A stretch of 64,000 bases of DNA from Coffea arabica (taxonomy: Eukaryota > Streptophyta > Magnoliopsida > Gentianales > Rubiaceae): the NCBI RefSeq assembly GCF_036785885.1, contig NC_092317.1:3846501-3910500 (forward strand). Reading direction: 5' to 3'. The number at the start of each line of letters is the position of its first letter. Position 1 is the stretch's first letter. A program made the translations under genes and the position numbers. Shown here piece after piece: positions 22,030 through 34,774 of this stretch. The notes under the pieces are model-generated. The model had not been told where the DNA came from. It searched no databases and was given only the letters and a program-made list of their open reading frames with translations.

Positions 22030-24430
22030 AAATGCCGCCGTAGCTGCCTCCACCGTAATATTACGTAAGACAATTATAAAATTCTTTACACTGTTGCATC
22101 GGCAACTCGAGAAACAAAAGAACAGAAAAAAAAATCCCCCCGGGGCTCGTGGGCTTATTTTATCTGAATCATCATTCTCGTCAGGAAGGGTACAAGAATC
22201 TTGATTGCCTTCCAAGAATCTTGATTGCCTTCCTCGGAGAGAAAGGAAGGAACTTCTCAGTAAAACGACCTCGTAACTTGGTCGCTTTGATTGACGTCAG
22301 CCTTTCATAAAGCCGGAGCTACAGCTACTACTTACCGAAGCAATCATAAGCTTGTTATTGTTACTATTATAGTAGTTTTTCTTTTTTGGAGACTATTGTA
22401 GTAATTAATGTATAACAATGGATTATTTTCCCCCATTTTCTTGGCAGTGAAGTGTTTTGGCGTCCGCTGTTTTCTACCGCTTTTTATCCTAAATTCATTT
22501 CGTAATTGATATATGATCATTTTTTAAAAGAAAAATGATTAGATCCCTTTGGTAGTTAAACAAAAGATTTGGTCCATATTCATTTTCGACCCTTTAAAAG
22601 TAAGATATGACTCAAATTATATTTATTTTATCCAAAAAAAAAAAAAGATTTGACCTAATTCATACAATTTTTTGTTACTAAAAAAGTGAAATCTGACATT
22701 TTTTACATAAAAAAAATGAGTATATATTAGTCATGTGATGATTTTTAGTCTAAAACCTAGTCAAAAATTTAGATTAAAACCAAATTTTATTAATTTAAAT
22801 TTGTATAGGATGTAAAGTTAATATTTTAAAAATGAAAGGAAAAAAAATCATTTGGCAAAATGTGGAAGGCGTTCTGTATTACTTTCCTTTCTTTTCAATA
22901 AGCAGTTACAAAAAATAACCATCTTAAGCCGAAGGAGTTAGAATTATGGTGTTTTTATGAGATTCTATAATTTTCGAATGGATTTGGATTTTTATTGCAC
23001 GTATAAATTCCAATTGAGGAATCTTTGAGCATGAATCCATTGTTTAATTTTTTTCCCTAGTGAATAATGTCTTAATCCATGACGTATGAGGCATGATTAA
23101 ATATAGATGTGATCATGTGGTATTGGTAGATACAGGCCAAAAATATATAAATAAGCAATTCCTACTTTTAAGCTTTAGCTTTTGATTTTCATTGAATCTG
23201 GTGGTTTAGATTTCATTTTTCCTTCCTTTTCCACTTGTTGATTATTGTATTACGACAACAAGACGAATTATTATTATATCCTTAACCTTCCGTCTGGACT
23301 AACTTCACGCAAACTCAAGAGTTGGTTTTTAATCAATTCTTTTTTATCTCTAAGTGAATAAACGAGGGTCACACATGCCAAATCACAATGGTTGATGATA
23401 AAATTCACGGGGTTCACGATCTTACTTAAAGTATTTTGATTGGCTAAATATCAATTTCTAAACTTGTCAAGTAATTAATCTGGATCGAGATAAAACTTCT
23501 CGTTGCTAATAAATAATAATCACATTTATCGACTTAGCTCCTCCTTAGATCCTCTTCTTACTATTACTACTATTTATGGCTTTTTTCCTCCTTCTTCTTC
23601 TCGTCATCTTTTCCTTTTTCCTTTTTCTTTTTGATTCATGGATAACGAATCAAACTTTTCAATCCAAATTACCCAGGTAACTACTCCTTACTACGTCATC
23701 TTCAAATGGCAAGGAGTAGACAATTCAGAGTTCAATCTGCCCAAAAGGGCAAGAACGTGATATACAATGCCCTGCAGAAAACAACACGACTTCAACCGTC
23801 TACGAGTTCATTGACCTCGAAAGCGTTCACCGGCAACCACGACTTCTCCCAATCACGGCGTGCCCGGGCTAAGGGGCTTGTTGGATGCTGGAGCATCACC
23901 ATTATTGATTATTGACGTTCTTGAAATCACGTACCTATTCTCAAAAAAAAAAAAAAAAAAAAAAAATCACGTTCCTCATAGTTTAACTGCCTCTCCGATT
24001 GTGACGTCCCCATTATTGATTATTGAGATGGCCGCCCCACCAATCATATGACAGCTGATTTGCAATTCTCCATCCTGGAATCCTCTTCTCCTTCATGATG
24101 TTACAGTAACTTCATATTATAAGTTAATGACTTTCCTGATCCATTTTCTTTTCCAAGTTACATTTTAAACAGGAACGGGTGAACAGTGAAAAGAGAGCAA
24201 GAACAGGGCAATCTTGTGATCCTAATGGTCTAATCTTCTTGATACTTCAATCTGTTATTTTTGAATGAACAATTTAAATCAGTGTCTTCTGATTAACCAC
24301 TCCTTTTATCTTTAACTTCAAGATTGATGGGCTCAATTTCATCACCAGCATCTGCTTCAAGATTAAAGCAGCTTTTAGATTCAGCAGCATCACTCCCAAG
24401 TCCCAGTCTGTCAATCCCATGGCTTCGAGC
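22030..24430. other. promoter of the Mg transporter and intergenic sequence
   Basis: The first part is the presumed promoter of the leftward magnesium-transporter gene. From 22450 to 23600 it is AT-rich and empty. Near 23638 a short frame (ATG GATAAC...) runs for about 40 codons and contains a possible donor, CAG|GTAACT, but I see no second exon. A 23-base A run lies at about 23942-23964. The CCZ1-like gene that I recall between these two genes in Arabidopsis is absent. Confidence 0.45.
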
Positions 24431-24560
24431 TAGTATTACTGGGCAAACCAATTTCCTGTTTTGAAAAAAAAAAAAAATTTCCTTGATTACTCCCCTGCAC
24501 CTGCAGGCCCCTGATTGCCCTTTGATGTTCCATCTATATTAAGCTTCCGGATGTTAGGCT
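24430..24560 (-). pseudogene. possible degraded RNase H-like (RVT_3 type) fragment
   Basis: On the minus strand, a phrase reading PNIRKLNIDGTSKGNQGPAG resembles the start of the plant RNase H domain (consensus KLNxDGAS-GNPGPAG) found in LINE-derived and domesticated proteins. The frame is lost within a few codons of this phrase. A poly-T tract and a CAG follow, and further resemblance is weak. Most likely a relic of a LINE or of a captured domain. Confidence 0.35.
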
Positions 24561-25041
24561 CAGGAGGAATTAATTCAGTACTAAGCTTGGAATTTACCGA
24601 TGAAATCATAGGAAGGAGTAATTAGAAACCAAGTTCCTGGCATTTGAAAGTGGTGAGGGGTGAGCTCAGTGCTTTGACAGGCCCAATATAGGTTTTTTCC
24701 TGTGATTCCATAATGCCCCAGAGGCAGAAGGAAACAAATGTACTCAGGGCCAAGGAACCAAGTTGGACAGATAGCATAAGAACAGTACAGAAGCGAAAGT
24801 GAAATCTTTAAGCTTTGAGCAAATTTTCAGTTCATTGATAGATGAGCACATGCAGTGTATTGAATTCACATCAAGAAAAGGTTCCGACATGATACAACTA
24901 ATTAGAAGTACCCCCAGAATATTTACATAAATCCGACAATTTGTACATCAACCTCAACCATCTTCATCTGTTTCTTAGGTTGAAGATGTGGGTTTTTTTA
25001 ACGGCCCTGTACTGTTGAAACAACCAAGCAATAAGATTTGA

Positions 25042-26475
25042 TTAAATGTATGGATTGATATGGGATGTGTAGTCACGAATCCCCGCTCCTTCCCATCCCA
25101 TCCATTCTTCCCACATGTCCCAATCAGGATCATTCATCCCCCTGAATGAATCATCTATACCGTCATCATAAGCCTCCATTTGTGATTGAGTTGATTCCCC
25201 TCTGAGATTACTCATCACAATCTGCAAACAAACCATGGAAACGAAAAAGCTCAATAACAGTACAGCCCACCTCTACCAGAAACTTGCATCAATCAAGAAC
25301 CAATGAACTGATGACTATGATACTTTAATAACCAAGTTTTATCCAAAATTCTTGAATTGCTTCTTTCGGATAAGATCAGCAACTTGAGCAACCTACACCT
25401 GATGTGGCTTTCATCCTAATTTTTAACATGGCTGGAACAGATGCAACGTCTTGGGACAGGTTGAGAAACGTTGCGTGAAGCAATTGGCATCACTTTGATT
25501 GACAATGAAAAGGACTTGTTCTCCATTATTGTCACGTATAATAATTTTTTGGAAAGTTGTCGCGTATAATAATTGAATACGATTGGGAATAGGTAAAATG
25601 CTTGGCATATCCTTTTCAGTTATAACATGATATTATATTCCAACTTAAGGTCAACCATACATCCGAGGCTCCCACTTAGACCATAAAGTAATCATGCCCA
25701 GATAGACTACTATAGGATGATGTCTGAGATATCACTTCATTATCATATATATGTTATTTGTAACCTCAAGATCAACTGAACCTAATTTGTTAACGAGAAC
25801 AGAGATCAACATGCTGACTTACATCATAAGCTTCATTAATTTCGTGAAATTGCACGCCACAGTTGCTCCCTTTGCAGACATCAGGATGATACTGAAATTG
25901 GATCACGGATAGATAATACATCAATAAACCAGCATTAGTTATGATATAATCTTAGCGCCAATTTTTTTTTAAAAAAAAAATAGGGCAATTTGAAACATTA
26001 ACAGGCAACAATTGGCAACCAAAAAAAATCAAACTTGAAGGATCAGAAGTGAGAAATTCTCCTTCACATTATTACATGGCCCGGATTGAATACAGAACCA
26101 GAAAAGTGAAAAGTTAAGAACTTTCCAAATGAGCAATCAATTTAAAGAAAAGATTTTTATCCCAAAGCTGGCGTCTAGCAAATGGAAATGTTTGTAAAGA
26201 TCAAATTTTTAGTGACAATAACACAAATAAAATGGAAAATTGGAGGTTAAAAATAAAAATACCTGAAGAGCGAGCTGTCTGAAAGCCTTCCTGACCTCAG
26301 ATTCAGAAGCACTAGGGTGAATCCTTAGGGTCTTATATGGATCTGCGATAGAAGAAGAAACGCACGATACCCTGAACTTGGTATTGTCCTTGCCATTGTT
26401 CTTTCCCTTCTTTGCTGAGTTCTTCATCTGAATCCAAGAAGACGATGAAGAGGCAGAGCCTACAAAAGTCGCCAT
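25042..26475 (-). CDS. J8: chloroplast-targeted J-domain protein (J8)
   Basis: Three exons, all in phase 0: 26475-26263, 25891-25823 and 25221-25042. The product is 153 aa. The ATG at 26475 starts a Ser/Lys-rich, acid-poor transit-peptide-like segment (1-44). The J-domain begins [24 protein letters not shown], and exon 2 opens with the diagnostic HPD (73-75; YHPDVC). INEAYD and VMSNLRG follow. The acidic C-terminus contains [17 protein letters not shown] and ends SHINPYI, a signature of the J8 group (At1g80920 in Arabidopsis, 163 aa from memory). J-proteins stimulate Hsp70 ATPase; J8 works in the stroma and has been linked to the stability of photosynthetic complexes. Relative position to the Mg transporter agrees with the Arabidopsis order, minus the intervening CCZ1-like gene. 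Confidence 0.95.
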
Positions 26476-26589
26476 TGTTTCTGAAAAAGTCAAAAGCTAC
26501 TCTTGGATCAATAAAAATTGGATTCTGTTTTCTTTTTTTCCAATAGAAATGAGCAAACCCGGATGCGATTTAGCAAAACCAGCTTCAAA

Positions 26590-26599
26590 GATATATATA
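26590..26599 (-). promoter_or_regulatory. TATA box of J8
   Basis: A TATATATA run lies 115-125 bases upstream of the J8 ATG on the minus strand. This would place transcription start about 85-95 bases before the codon. Confidence 0.45.
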
Positions 26600-28266
26600 G
26601 ATTATGGGTATAAGATCATCTATCGAAGGGTCTGAAAGGAACAGGTAAATGAATATGGAAACGGGTTAGAGAAGGCAAGGTTTGGTGAATGTGAAAGCTA
26701 TGTGAATATTTTAAAAGGGCAAAATTCAAAGAACAAGTCAATTGCCAATGAAGAATAGTATGGGGAGGGTACTTTTCTTTGAATGCAATAATGGGTTGAA
26801 ATGGATAGGATATAATGAATCTGTTCAACTGGGAAAGAAGAAAATGGGCATATATAAAGATCAAGAAGAGAGCGGAAGGGCAAAAGGGGTTGATCTATGT
26901 GTCAAGCTGACGTAGGAAATGAAGTCCTTATCCATGGTGGTGAATTTTGGAGGCGAAGTGTCACCTGGCAATTTTTGATTTCTCTAGGAGCCAAGTCCTT
27001 TTGAGGTGTGGACAATAGAAAGGGAGAGATTTGGAGAGTTATCCGACCCTTGGGAGTTGGGTTGGTGACTCTGTCCAAGCCTTTTCTCGCAGAGAATCTT
27101 TTAAGATTTTCAAAGGATATGCCTCGTCTTTCCTGTTATTCACTTGAGGCCTAGTTTAAGTTATACTATTCCAAATTGTCCCTCAAACTATGAATTTCAA
27201 CATGCTACTCCTTATCTATATTTAGATTAGGTTGTTACATGAATTTATCTTGAAAATCACTTAAATAGATGAGTTAGAAAACTTATGTCCTAAGTAATTT
27301 CCACTAGGATTTACATTATTGTATATGAATTCTGTTATTTTATTGTGCGCTTATATAAAAAGAAGAACGTTGAATCTTTTTTCTCTCTATAACAGGGTTT
27401 CGATTACTTGGTCACAAAAGTGTACGATCGTTTCAATAGCAAACTAAGATGTAGCTATATTCCCTTACTTTCTTTTACCACATTTTTTTTGAAAAATTGG
27501 ATCAGTTAACTTATAATTATTACAAGTGAATTCTATTGAAAATAATAGGAGAAAATTTTAAAAAAAATTAATCTTCACAGACAAGCCTTTTATCTCTTAT
27601 TTACGTCTCCCAACCATATCATATTATTTACCTCTATGGTTAGATTTAACTATTTCTTCTCATGAGGGATTACTACTACATAGAGTGAGATTTTTGTATT
27701 CTTTTTCTACATATTTGACGTGACTGGATGTTTTGTGATGCCGCCAAATATCCTGAAAAGTTATTATGCATGTAAAAATATCATATTATCATTAAAAAAT
27801 AATAAACGTAAAATGCTACCATTTTTTGGTAATTTTCCAAGTGTTTTTGTTGGATTTTTAACGTATTACATAAGAATTGCTCGCTAGTGTTTCATTGTTG
27901 TACATAAAAATTTTTCACCTTAATGAATTCAATCCAATGAAAGAACAAAAAAGAAAAAGCCATCAATTAGGGTAGAAATTATTTGAAATGATCGAGACGA
28001 AGAGCAGCAATAACAAAACAATTGGGGTTAAAGGTAGAAAACGTAAAATCAGAGGGCGAAATCAAAATCGAGTGAAACAAAAGTGCTGATGTGGAAGAAT
28101 TTGGTGACGTGTATTTTTGTCATCCAGTAAAACAAACAGTGTCTATCCAATAAATGAATTAATTACAAAAAAAAAAAAAAAAAAAAAGCAAAGGAGCTCG
28201 AGGTCGAGGCAAATACCCTGTGGCTTCTCATCCGCTGCCGGTGGGCGCGGTCTGGATTTGACGTCA
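26600..28266. other. intergenic left of the orphan exon
   Basis: Contains the J8 upstream region (to about 27150) and AT-rich sequence with poly-A tracts near 28167. No gene is seen. Confidence 0.5.
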
Positions 28267-28450
28267 TCAAGCTAATTTTCTGTAACTGTCATTTGAAGAT
28301 GGTGGATAAGGATTCTCTGGTACTCTGAACACGTGTCTATCATGCACCGCTGCATCAGTCCTTGATGATCTAGGATCCACATTCCACACACTTGAAGCCC
28401 CATTTCCAGGAAAATTCGACTTTTCAAAAGCTGTGCAGCCCTTTGAAGTT
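28267..28450 (-). CDS. orphan terminal exon of an unrecognised gene
   Basis: A strong acceptor on the minus strand (pyrimidine tract then TTTCAG, 28451-28453) is followed by an open frame. It runs 60 codons after a one-base phase remainder and ends TGA at 28267-28269. The peptide reads like real protein: GASSVWNVDPRSSRTDAAV, then HDRHVFRVPENPYPPSSNDS, ending YRKLA. It is Pro/Ser/Asn-rich and hydrophilic. I do not recognise the family and could not find an upstream exon with a start between 28454 and about 31060. Either the 5' exons are short and far away, or this is a gene remnant. Confidence 0.45.
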
Positions 28451-28453
28451 CTG

Positions 28454-31400
28454 AAATTGAAAAATCAATTTTTTGATTACTCAGTCGCAATGGTCAACAG
28501 CAGAAGAGAAAACGAAAGGAAAGGTAAACGAATCAATTAATAGTGGTTAAACTGATCAAGTAAAGTTGCAATTGACATGTTAAATTGTAGTACAATATTA
28601 AAAAGTGGGTTCTTCTATTTTGTTTCCCAAAGACAAAGAGCGTATTCAACAACCTCTCTAGTTGTTTGCAAAAGTTTCCATTTTTAAGCTGAAGTTTACA
28701 TAATTCAGGTGGTAAATATTTGAAATTCACATTTTTAAGCTGAAGTTTACGTATCTGGCATCATGCTTTTTTACCAACTTAGGTTCAAACCTCTCGTGGA
28801 ACATTTGTCCATTGCACAGGACCTGTATAATGCGTTTTATCCATCCGTGTGATTGATAGGTTATTGCATGAGATGGGATTTATCCGGTGCGCAGTTTTGG
28901 ATAACCAATTTGAGTTCCCTTGTCACAAAATAAAAATAAAAAAGTAATCGGTAACAATTACTTGATCCGGTCCTTTCTCTTAAATTGTGGCTTTCATTTG
29001 AGATCAGAGAAAATCTTTTACTTTTACCTTTTTTTTTACTCAATTTGATGAGAAGAAAATTTTTTTTTACTACAGTAGCTGCAAGCCTACAATATGAATC
29101 TACCCTTAGGATATACTGTACATTGGTTCTTACTTTTCCATGGATGTCTCTTTATGCATAGTGACTTCAATAATTCGAATTGACTTTTATCTCTCTTCTC
29201 GAGTTAGTTATAAGTTATTAGCCTTTAATAAAATAAGGGCAAATTTTATATTTTTATTTTTTCAACGTTTTCGTAAGACCACATTGAATTCGATAAAGGA
29301 GCGTGGACCACAAAAGCGTTCCGTAAACTAAAAGCCATCTCTTGTGTAGACCGCGTGGTCCGAACTGCAGAAGTGAACTTGGTCCAAGACACAAAAACCC
29401 ATGCATGTCTCCTTGTAGTTGTCTCGTCCAAACAAAAATAATTTTCACGTGTATTTTACTAAGTCCTGAGTTAACGCGACAAGTCTAGTTGATAAAACAT
29501 CTTAACAGGTCATGAGTTTAACTCATCAAGAAAGTGAGTTGGAATCACCGTTGATCATCTTTTTAATAATTAAAAAAAAGTCATACTCACAAAGAAGAAT
29601 TAAGCAAAACTACAAGGAACTTTCGAAGAATGAAGCAAAAACAAGAAAAAGAAGAAAAGTTTTCATACTCACAAAGAAGGAATTAGGAGAGCATCAAGTT
29701 TAGAATTAATCATTTGTACTCAAGGTAGATATCCACCTACATTTTCAACGCAGCAAGTATGAAAGTTAGGTAATATAAATACGTAGATCTCAAGGAACCA
29801 CCATTAGGAAGTTGAGAGGAAAAAAATGGCATACAAAACAAAGTACAGTATGGTCTAAAAAAATGCGTCGAATTTGACTATCAATCAATTCAAAAAAAAA
29901 AAAAAAAAAGACTATCATCAATTGCTTCCTACTGTATTTTGGTTATGCTGAGTTATGATGGTCCAAACTCCATGTTAATATCATGCAAAACAAAGTCCTA
30001 GGACTAGAGAAACTAAGGAACTTTTATAGTAGAACAAAACGCAAATTGCAAGTGGTACAATTTACCAATAAAACGCTAAGATATTTCTTCCATCACCTAG
30101 TCGGCAGAGGTAGGTAGTAGTGTTTTGTGCATTCATGGTAGATGTTCTTAATTGTGTGAGGTGGGTAGCTTTTGACTTTTGAACGGATTTATATGTTAGA
30201 GAGGACTCTTCCTTTTCCTGGTAGTTGATGCTACGACAAAATTCCATCGGATTGGCTTTCAATACATGGATTATGATCAGGTTAAATCTAAATAATGTTT
30301 TCTGCACTCGTGTTTCAGTCTTTGTACCTTAGCTTTATGATGGAATGGGGTTTTGCTAACATTTCCTCTCTATGTATAGCAATGGAGAACCTCTGAATTA
30401 GAAGCAGGATTCCATTCTTGATGATAAACGTACGTAAGGACATTTTTTATTGGTGAGTGCTCCAAATTTTTTGTGCGAAGTAGCAGAAGCATTTCTGTTA
30501 CACAGGCAAAATTAGGTTATATGTTTTCCAAATTTGGCGTCATAAACTACAGATGGTTACGATAGTTAGAGGGAAAGGCTAGTTACAGCTAATCTGCTTG
30601 TAAAAGATTGAAAATTCTTAATTCTAGAAAAAAAAAAAAGAAAAAAGCTTCATCTCGTTCTTGCTATACTTATGTATAGTGCACTAATACTTTGTGCATC
30701 CTATTGTACCATATTCTAATCTGTTATTTGAGAAATTCGGTTTTTGATGTATGTAATTCATCAAGATTATGTCCAAGAATTCTTTTTGTCCCAAAGCGTG
30801 AAAAGCCAGCAACTTTTTTCCCTTTTATCTTGCCCTTGAAGCGGATTTGGTCCCTTAGGTTCTGCATCTCTCCGTTCACCCTTTAAACATCCACATCTAT
30901 AATACTTTCTTCGCAGCAAAAGCTTAGCTCCCAAAAAAAAAAATGAAAAAAGTGAGATTGACAGTTTTGGTATGTGAAAGTGGACCTCAATATCGCGATC
31001 AGATCGTTGGTTAATGGCATTCCTGTTCACGCCTACTGAAAACTGAACTCTCTCATCCATTGGTTTATCAATGTTATGATATGGTTTGCCTTATTAATTA
31101 TATATCTGTTTGCATGTCAAGACTCAAGCCAACAAGTAGAGGATTCATTAGCTCGACGTACCGCTGCGTGGAGAATTGGATATGCAGTGGCATGCAGAGG
31201 CAAATTTAGGTTATATTTGACTTGAAATACTTATTAGAAGCCGCAAATGGCAATATAGGCAAAAGAGCTGATGATAGTCGAAAAGGGAGAACAATCTAAA
31301 ATTGTGTGTGAGAAATACCAAAAACACACTTGAGAGACCAGAAATTATTCCGAGTGCCACAGTTATAGAGCTTTATATATCTAACTAAATGTATGTTATC

Positions 31401-31740
31401 TAAAATGAGACATAATGGACGGTGTAAGTCAAGATGATACTCCAATGCTTCACATAATATTACTTTTCTATTTATCAGAATTACATTTACGTTGACAGAA
31501 GCAGAATTTTTTTCCTGACATGCAAGTTTCCTGTCTAAGATTCCTGGCAAAAGTGCATGCGTCCAAATAATCACTAGCATAGCAAGAAACAGAATAAAAC
31601 AGCAGTTCTCCAGTTTCCTATTTAATCAGTGAGAAGTGAGAACCATCAATCGATGCAACTTTAGGACGAGGGGAATCAAATAGTCGTAGTTGTTGTTGTT
31701 TTTGTTGAGAGAGATGGGGTAAATGATGAGATCAATGTCT
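28454..31740. other. long intergenic stretch
   Basis: No gene is supported. A 20-base string (TTTTTAAGCTGAAGTTTAC) is repeated directly at about 28680 and 28733. Short frames near 29254-29448 and 30767-31060 (minus) have no recognisable domain. A GTT-type microsatellite lies near 31685-31705. Confidence 0.45.
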
Positions 31741-31752
31741 TGATAAAGAAAT

Positions 31753-31900
31753 ATTTGGACATGAGATTATTTGAAATATTATTTAAAATAAGTATTATAG
31801 TATATATTTTTGGAATACAATGTATGTGAGATAAAAAATTAATTGAAATAATAAAAAGTTGTTTGAAAATTGTGTTTGCAATAATTTTATTATCCAAACA
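31753..31900. mobile_element. MITE-like element, TTTGGAnATGAGATT family, copy A
   Basis: It begins TTTGGACATGAGATTATTTG and ends TTATCCAAACA. A second copy lies at 46950-47110 with the same start and internal ATGAGATAAAAA motif. AT-rich and non-coding. Confidence 0.55.
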
Positions 31901-33226
31901 TTCCGTTAGTTTCGTGAGTAAAGAATTATGTCCCACATTAGTTCGAGATGTAAAGAAAGAGCGGTTAATATGTAAGTAAGAACTCAAAATTTAATAGTTT
32001 AAACTTTTGAGTCAGAGTTGAATTCTTGACTTATATATTGGACTCTTTGATCGGGTCTATAGAGGTGTTTTTCCCTAACAAATGGTATTAGAGCTTCTAG
32101 TTGCAAGATTAAATTACTCATGGGCAAGTGAATTTGGACTCTTTGATGGACTCTCTCGAAATGTTTCTCTCTAACAAGTGGTATCAAAGTTTCTAATTGT
32201 AAGATTAGGTTATTCATAGGCAAGTGGATTTTTTTGGTGAAAATTCTCTTTTTGGTGGTGCGAAACTGGGTTACTCATGAGCAAATGGATTCTTCTTGTA
32301 AAAATTCTTTTCTTGATGGTAGATCAAAGTGTTAAGGAATTTGGTTACGAAATTGAGTTGCATGGGCAAGTGGATTCTTCCGGTGAAAATTCTCTTTTTG
32401 GTAGTGGATTGAAGTGTTAAGGAGTTTAGTTCCGAGACTAAATTACTGATGGGCAAATGAATTTTTCTCACAATTGAGCCGATGAATATTTTTTCTTGGT
32501 GGTGAACAGAAGTGTTAAGAAATTTGGTTCCTATTGAATCAAGTGCACCATGAGTTTGACAAGAGGTTCAGTACTTTTAGACCAAAGAGTCAAGAGTTGG
32601 CAGGGGTCTAGAATTTAGCTTGGACGTTAAAGAAAAATGGATCCATAATTGGAAGAATAGATGACTTTAAGTGTTAAGGTGAGTTTGCATGGAGTATTAA
32701 AGTGGCAGAGCCAAGGGTTGGTAGGGGTCAAAATCCAATTTGGATGTTGAAAAATAGTGGATCCATGATTAAGAGAAGATCATCTCAAGTTGGATGCTGT
32801 GAGAGGTTACTCACAAAGGGTTGTAAACTTAGGTTTAATAGAAGAGGTTACTCGTGAAGGTTTGGATGCTGAAAAAAAGTGGGTCTGTGATTGAGAGAAG
32901 AGATGACTTTAGGTGTTAAAGTGGATTGGGAGAACTGCACAAATAGTCCCTCACATATTGCAAATGTGAAAATTTAGTCCCTCAGATCAAAAATGATCAA
33001 TTTTAGTCCTTATCAAATAAAAAATGATCAATTTGAGTCCCTTTTCATTTTTCCGACTGATTTTTGCCCGGAATATCTCACGCGCACACCACGTGGCCAA
33101 CTTTTCAAGGGTAAAAATGCCAAACCACTTATCTGTTGACCAAAACCAAAATGTAAAGGACGAATACTTCCCGAAATTCTTCTTCTTCTTCATTTCAACC
33201 AAACCCAAAAGCTGAGCCTCATCTCC

Positions 33227-33621
33227 ATGGCAGAACCACCAACTTGTAATTGCGGTGTACCAGCTAGGGTGAAGACGTCATGGACAACTGAAAATCCAGG
33301 AAAGAGGTTCTATGGTTGCGCTTACTACGAAGTAAGTGTGCCTGATTTCTGTTTCTTTTTTCTTTTAGAAAATGTGAAATTTGAAGAGGTAATTTTGAAC
33401 AGCATAATGGTGGCGGCGGCTGTGGCTATTTCAAGTGGTATGATACAAACAGTTGCGAGAGGTGCGATAAATTAGTGAGACACACAAGAAGATTGGCGAA
33501 GAGATTAAGAGAGTTGGAGGCAAAGATGGAAGAAACAAGACGCAAGGAGAAAATGATGAAATTGTTGCTGTTTGCGGCCTTTGTTGTATTCATAGTGCAG
33601 AATTTATTGAGCAAAGATTGA
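33227..33621 (+). CDS. GRF-type zinc-finger protein with coiled coil and membrane anchor, carried by the MULE
   Basis: Two exons, 33227-33331 and 33403-33621, with a 71-base intron (GAA|GTAAGT, GAACAG). The product is 107 aa and the frame is intact. Residues 7-47 form a GRF zinc finger: CNCG (7-10), KTSWTTENPGKRFYGC (16-31), CGYFKW (42-47). A basic, heptad-like helix follows (about 56-87: LVRHTRRLAKRLRELEAK), then a hydrophobic tail anchor (about 89-104, LLLFAAFVVFIVQNLL) and LSKD. The same architecture occurs in plant proteins annotated 'At4g04775-like', as I recall. The start lies about 55 bases inside the left TIR, so the TIR is its probable promoter. It occupies the place of mudrB in MuDR but shows no resemblance to it. 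GRF fingers bind single-stranded nucleic acid in other proteins; what the anchored form does is unknown. Confidence 0.88.
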
Positions 33622-34774
33622 GTTGTAACTGGCATTTGTTGGTGCAGGCGGTGAACTGGGAACTGGGTGGCTTTTATTTGTTGTACTTAGGTTGTGTTAC
33701 GTTTAGTGGCCCTGTTGATTGTACAAATGGGAGTTGGAATGCAATTATGAAGCTTAAGTTCTTTCTGGTATATTGTGATTTTTTCTTGAATATGAGCTTA
33801 CAGCATAAGATGGAATAAAAGTCTAACTTAAAAGATAATGCAGATGATAATGGCGATATTATAAGCGAAGACCCTCATGTTAGGGAAAAATTTTCTTGAT
33901 CAAGTCCCATAAGTTAAACCTCACCTGCTGAGAGGGAATAATGGTATAGTATAGGTTACAAAAAACATTTCCAACTACAGGTTAAAAAAACACACTCGTG
34001 CATATCAAATACATTCTAAAGCCTAAAATATATATTTTTAAAAAAAAACTGTTTTAGGGTGGCTATTAAATATTGGAAAGAGAGGAGGACAAGCAAACCA
34101 CTAGAGTGAGCCAACATGGCCGCATGTTAAGTCTTAATGCAGAGTTGGTAAGTAAAAGAATTTGTCAAAACTGCTGCTATACCGAAGCAGCAGCAGCAGG
34201 AGAGGGAAGAAAGTCGAAAGGGGAAGAAGGCATTAACACAAGATTTCATATTGCAGTCCACCATGTCTAGTCAGCCAAATATGAGACCAACAACATTAAA
34301 ACCTGCCCTGCCAAAAACTTTTTAAGGGTTAAGCCATATCAGAACTTGGCAAGGTTTCAACAACATTAACTAACTACTCAATATTTGTGTCAGTAAACAA
34401 AATTGGAGACAACATAATTGTATATTCATTCTTCAGTCCTGCCAATGTCATCTGCTGAGGGTTCAACTAACCAATAATCAGTCCTTTCAAAAATAAGAAG
34501 AGCATGCATTCCATTGCAATGAAAAAAAACAGTACATAACCGAGCCAAGTACATTCATTACAATACGCCTGTTATAAAAAAAAAATGCAATGAACTAAGA
34601 AATCAATTCCATTGCTCCAAAAAAAGGTCTGCTGAAGTCAAATACAAGACAAAAAGGCGAAAAATAATCCATTTGCAGCACTCTTTTGTGGATTCTTTAT
34701 TATATCCACCATTTGCAGCACTCTTTTGTAGATATCTTTGCAGTCATCCCTCTTTGCAATAACAGGCCAGTCAT
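33622..34774. other. spacer between the converging MULE genes
   Basis: No gene is supported. Near 34675-34760 short phrases such as TTTGCAGCACTCTTTTGT recur, adjoining the last transposase exon. Confidence 0.5.

Noticed and set aside
23860-24051. Frame containing LDAGAS, like an aspartic protease motif
   Set aside because: Only six residues match, with no other retroelement parts nearby and a long poly-A run inside the frame.
29246-29448. Overlapping minus-strand frames upstream of the orphan exon
   Set aside because: Considered as missing 5' exons, but neither has a convincing donor in the right phase nor sequence character like the orphan exon.
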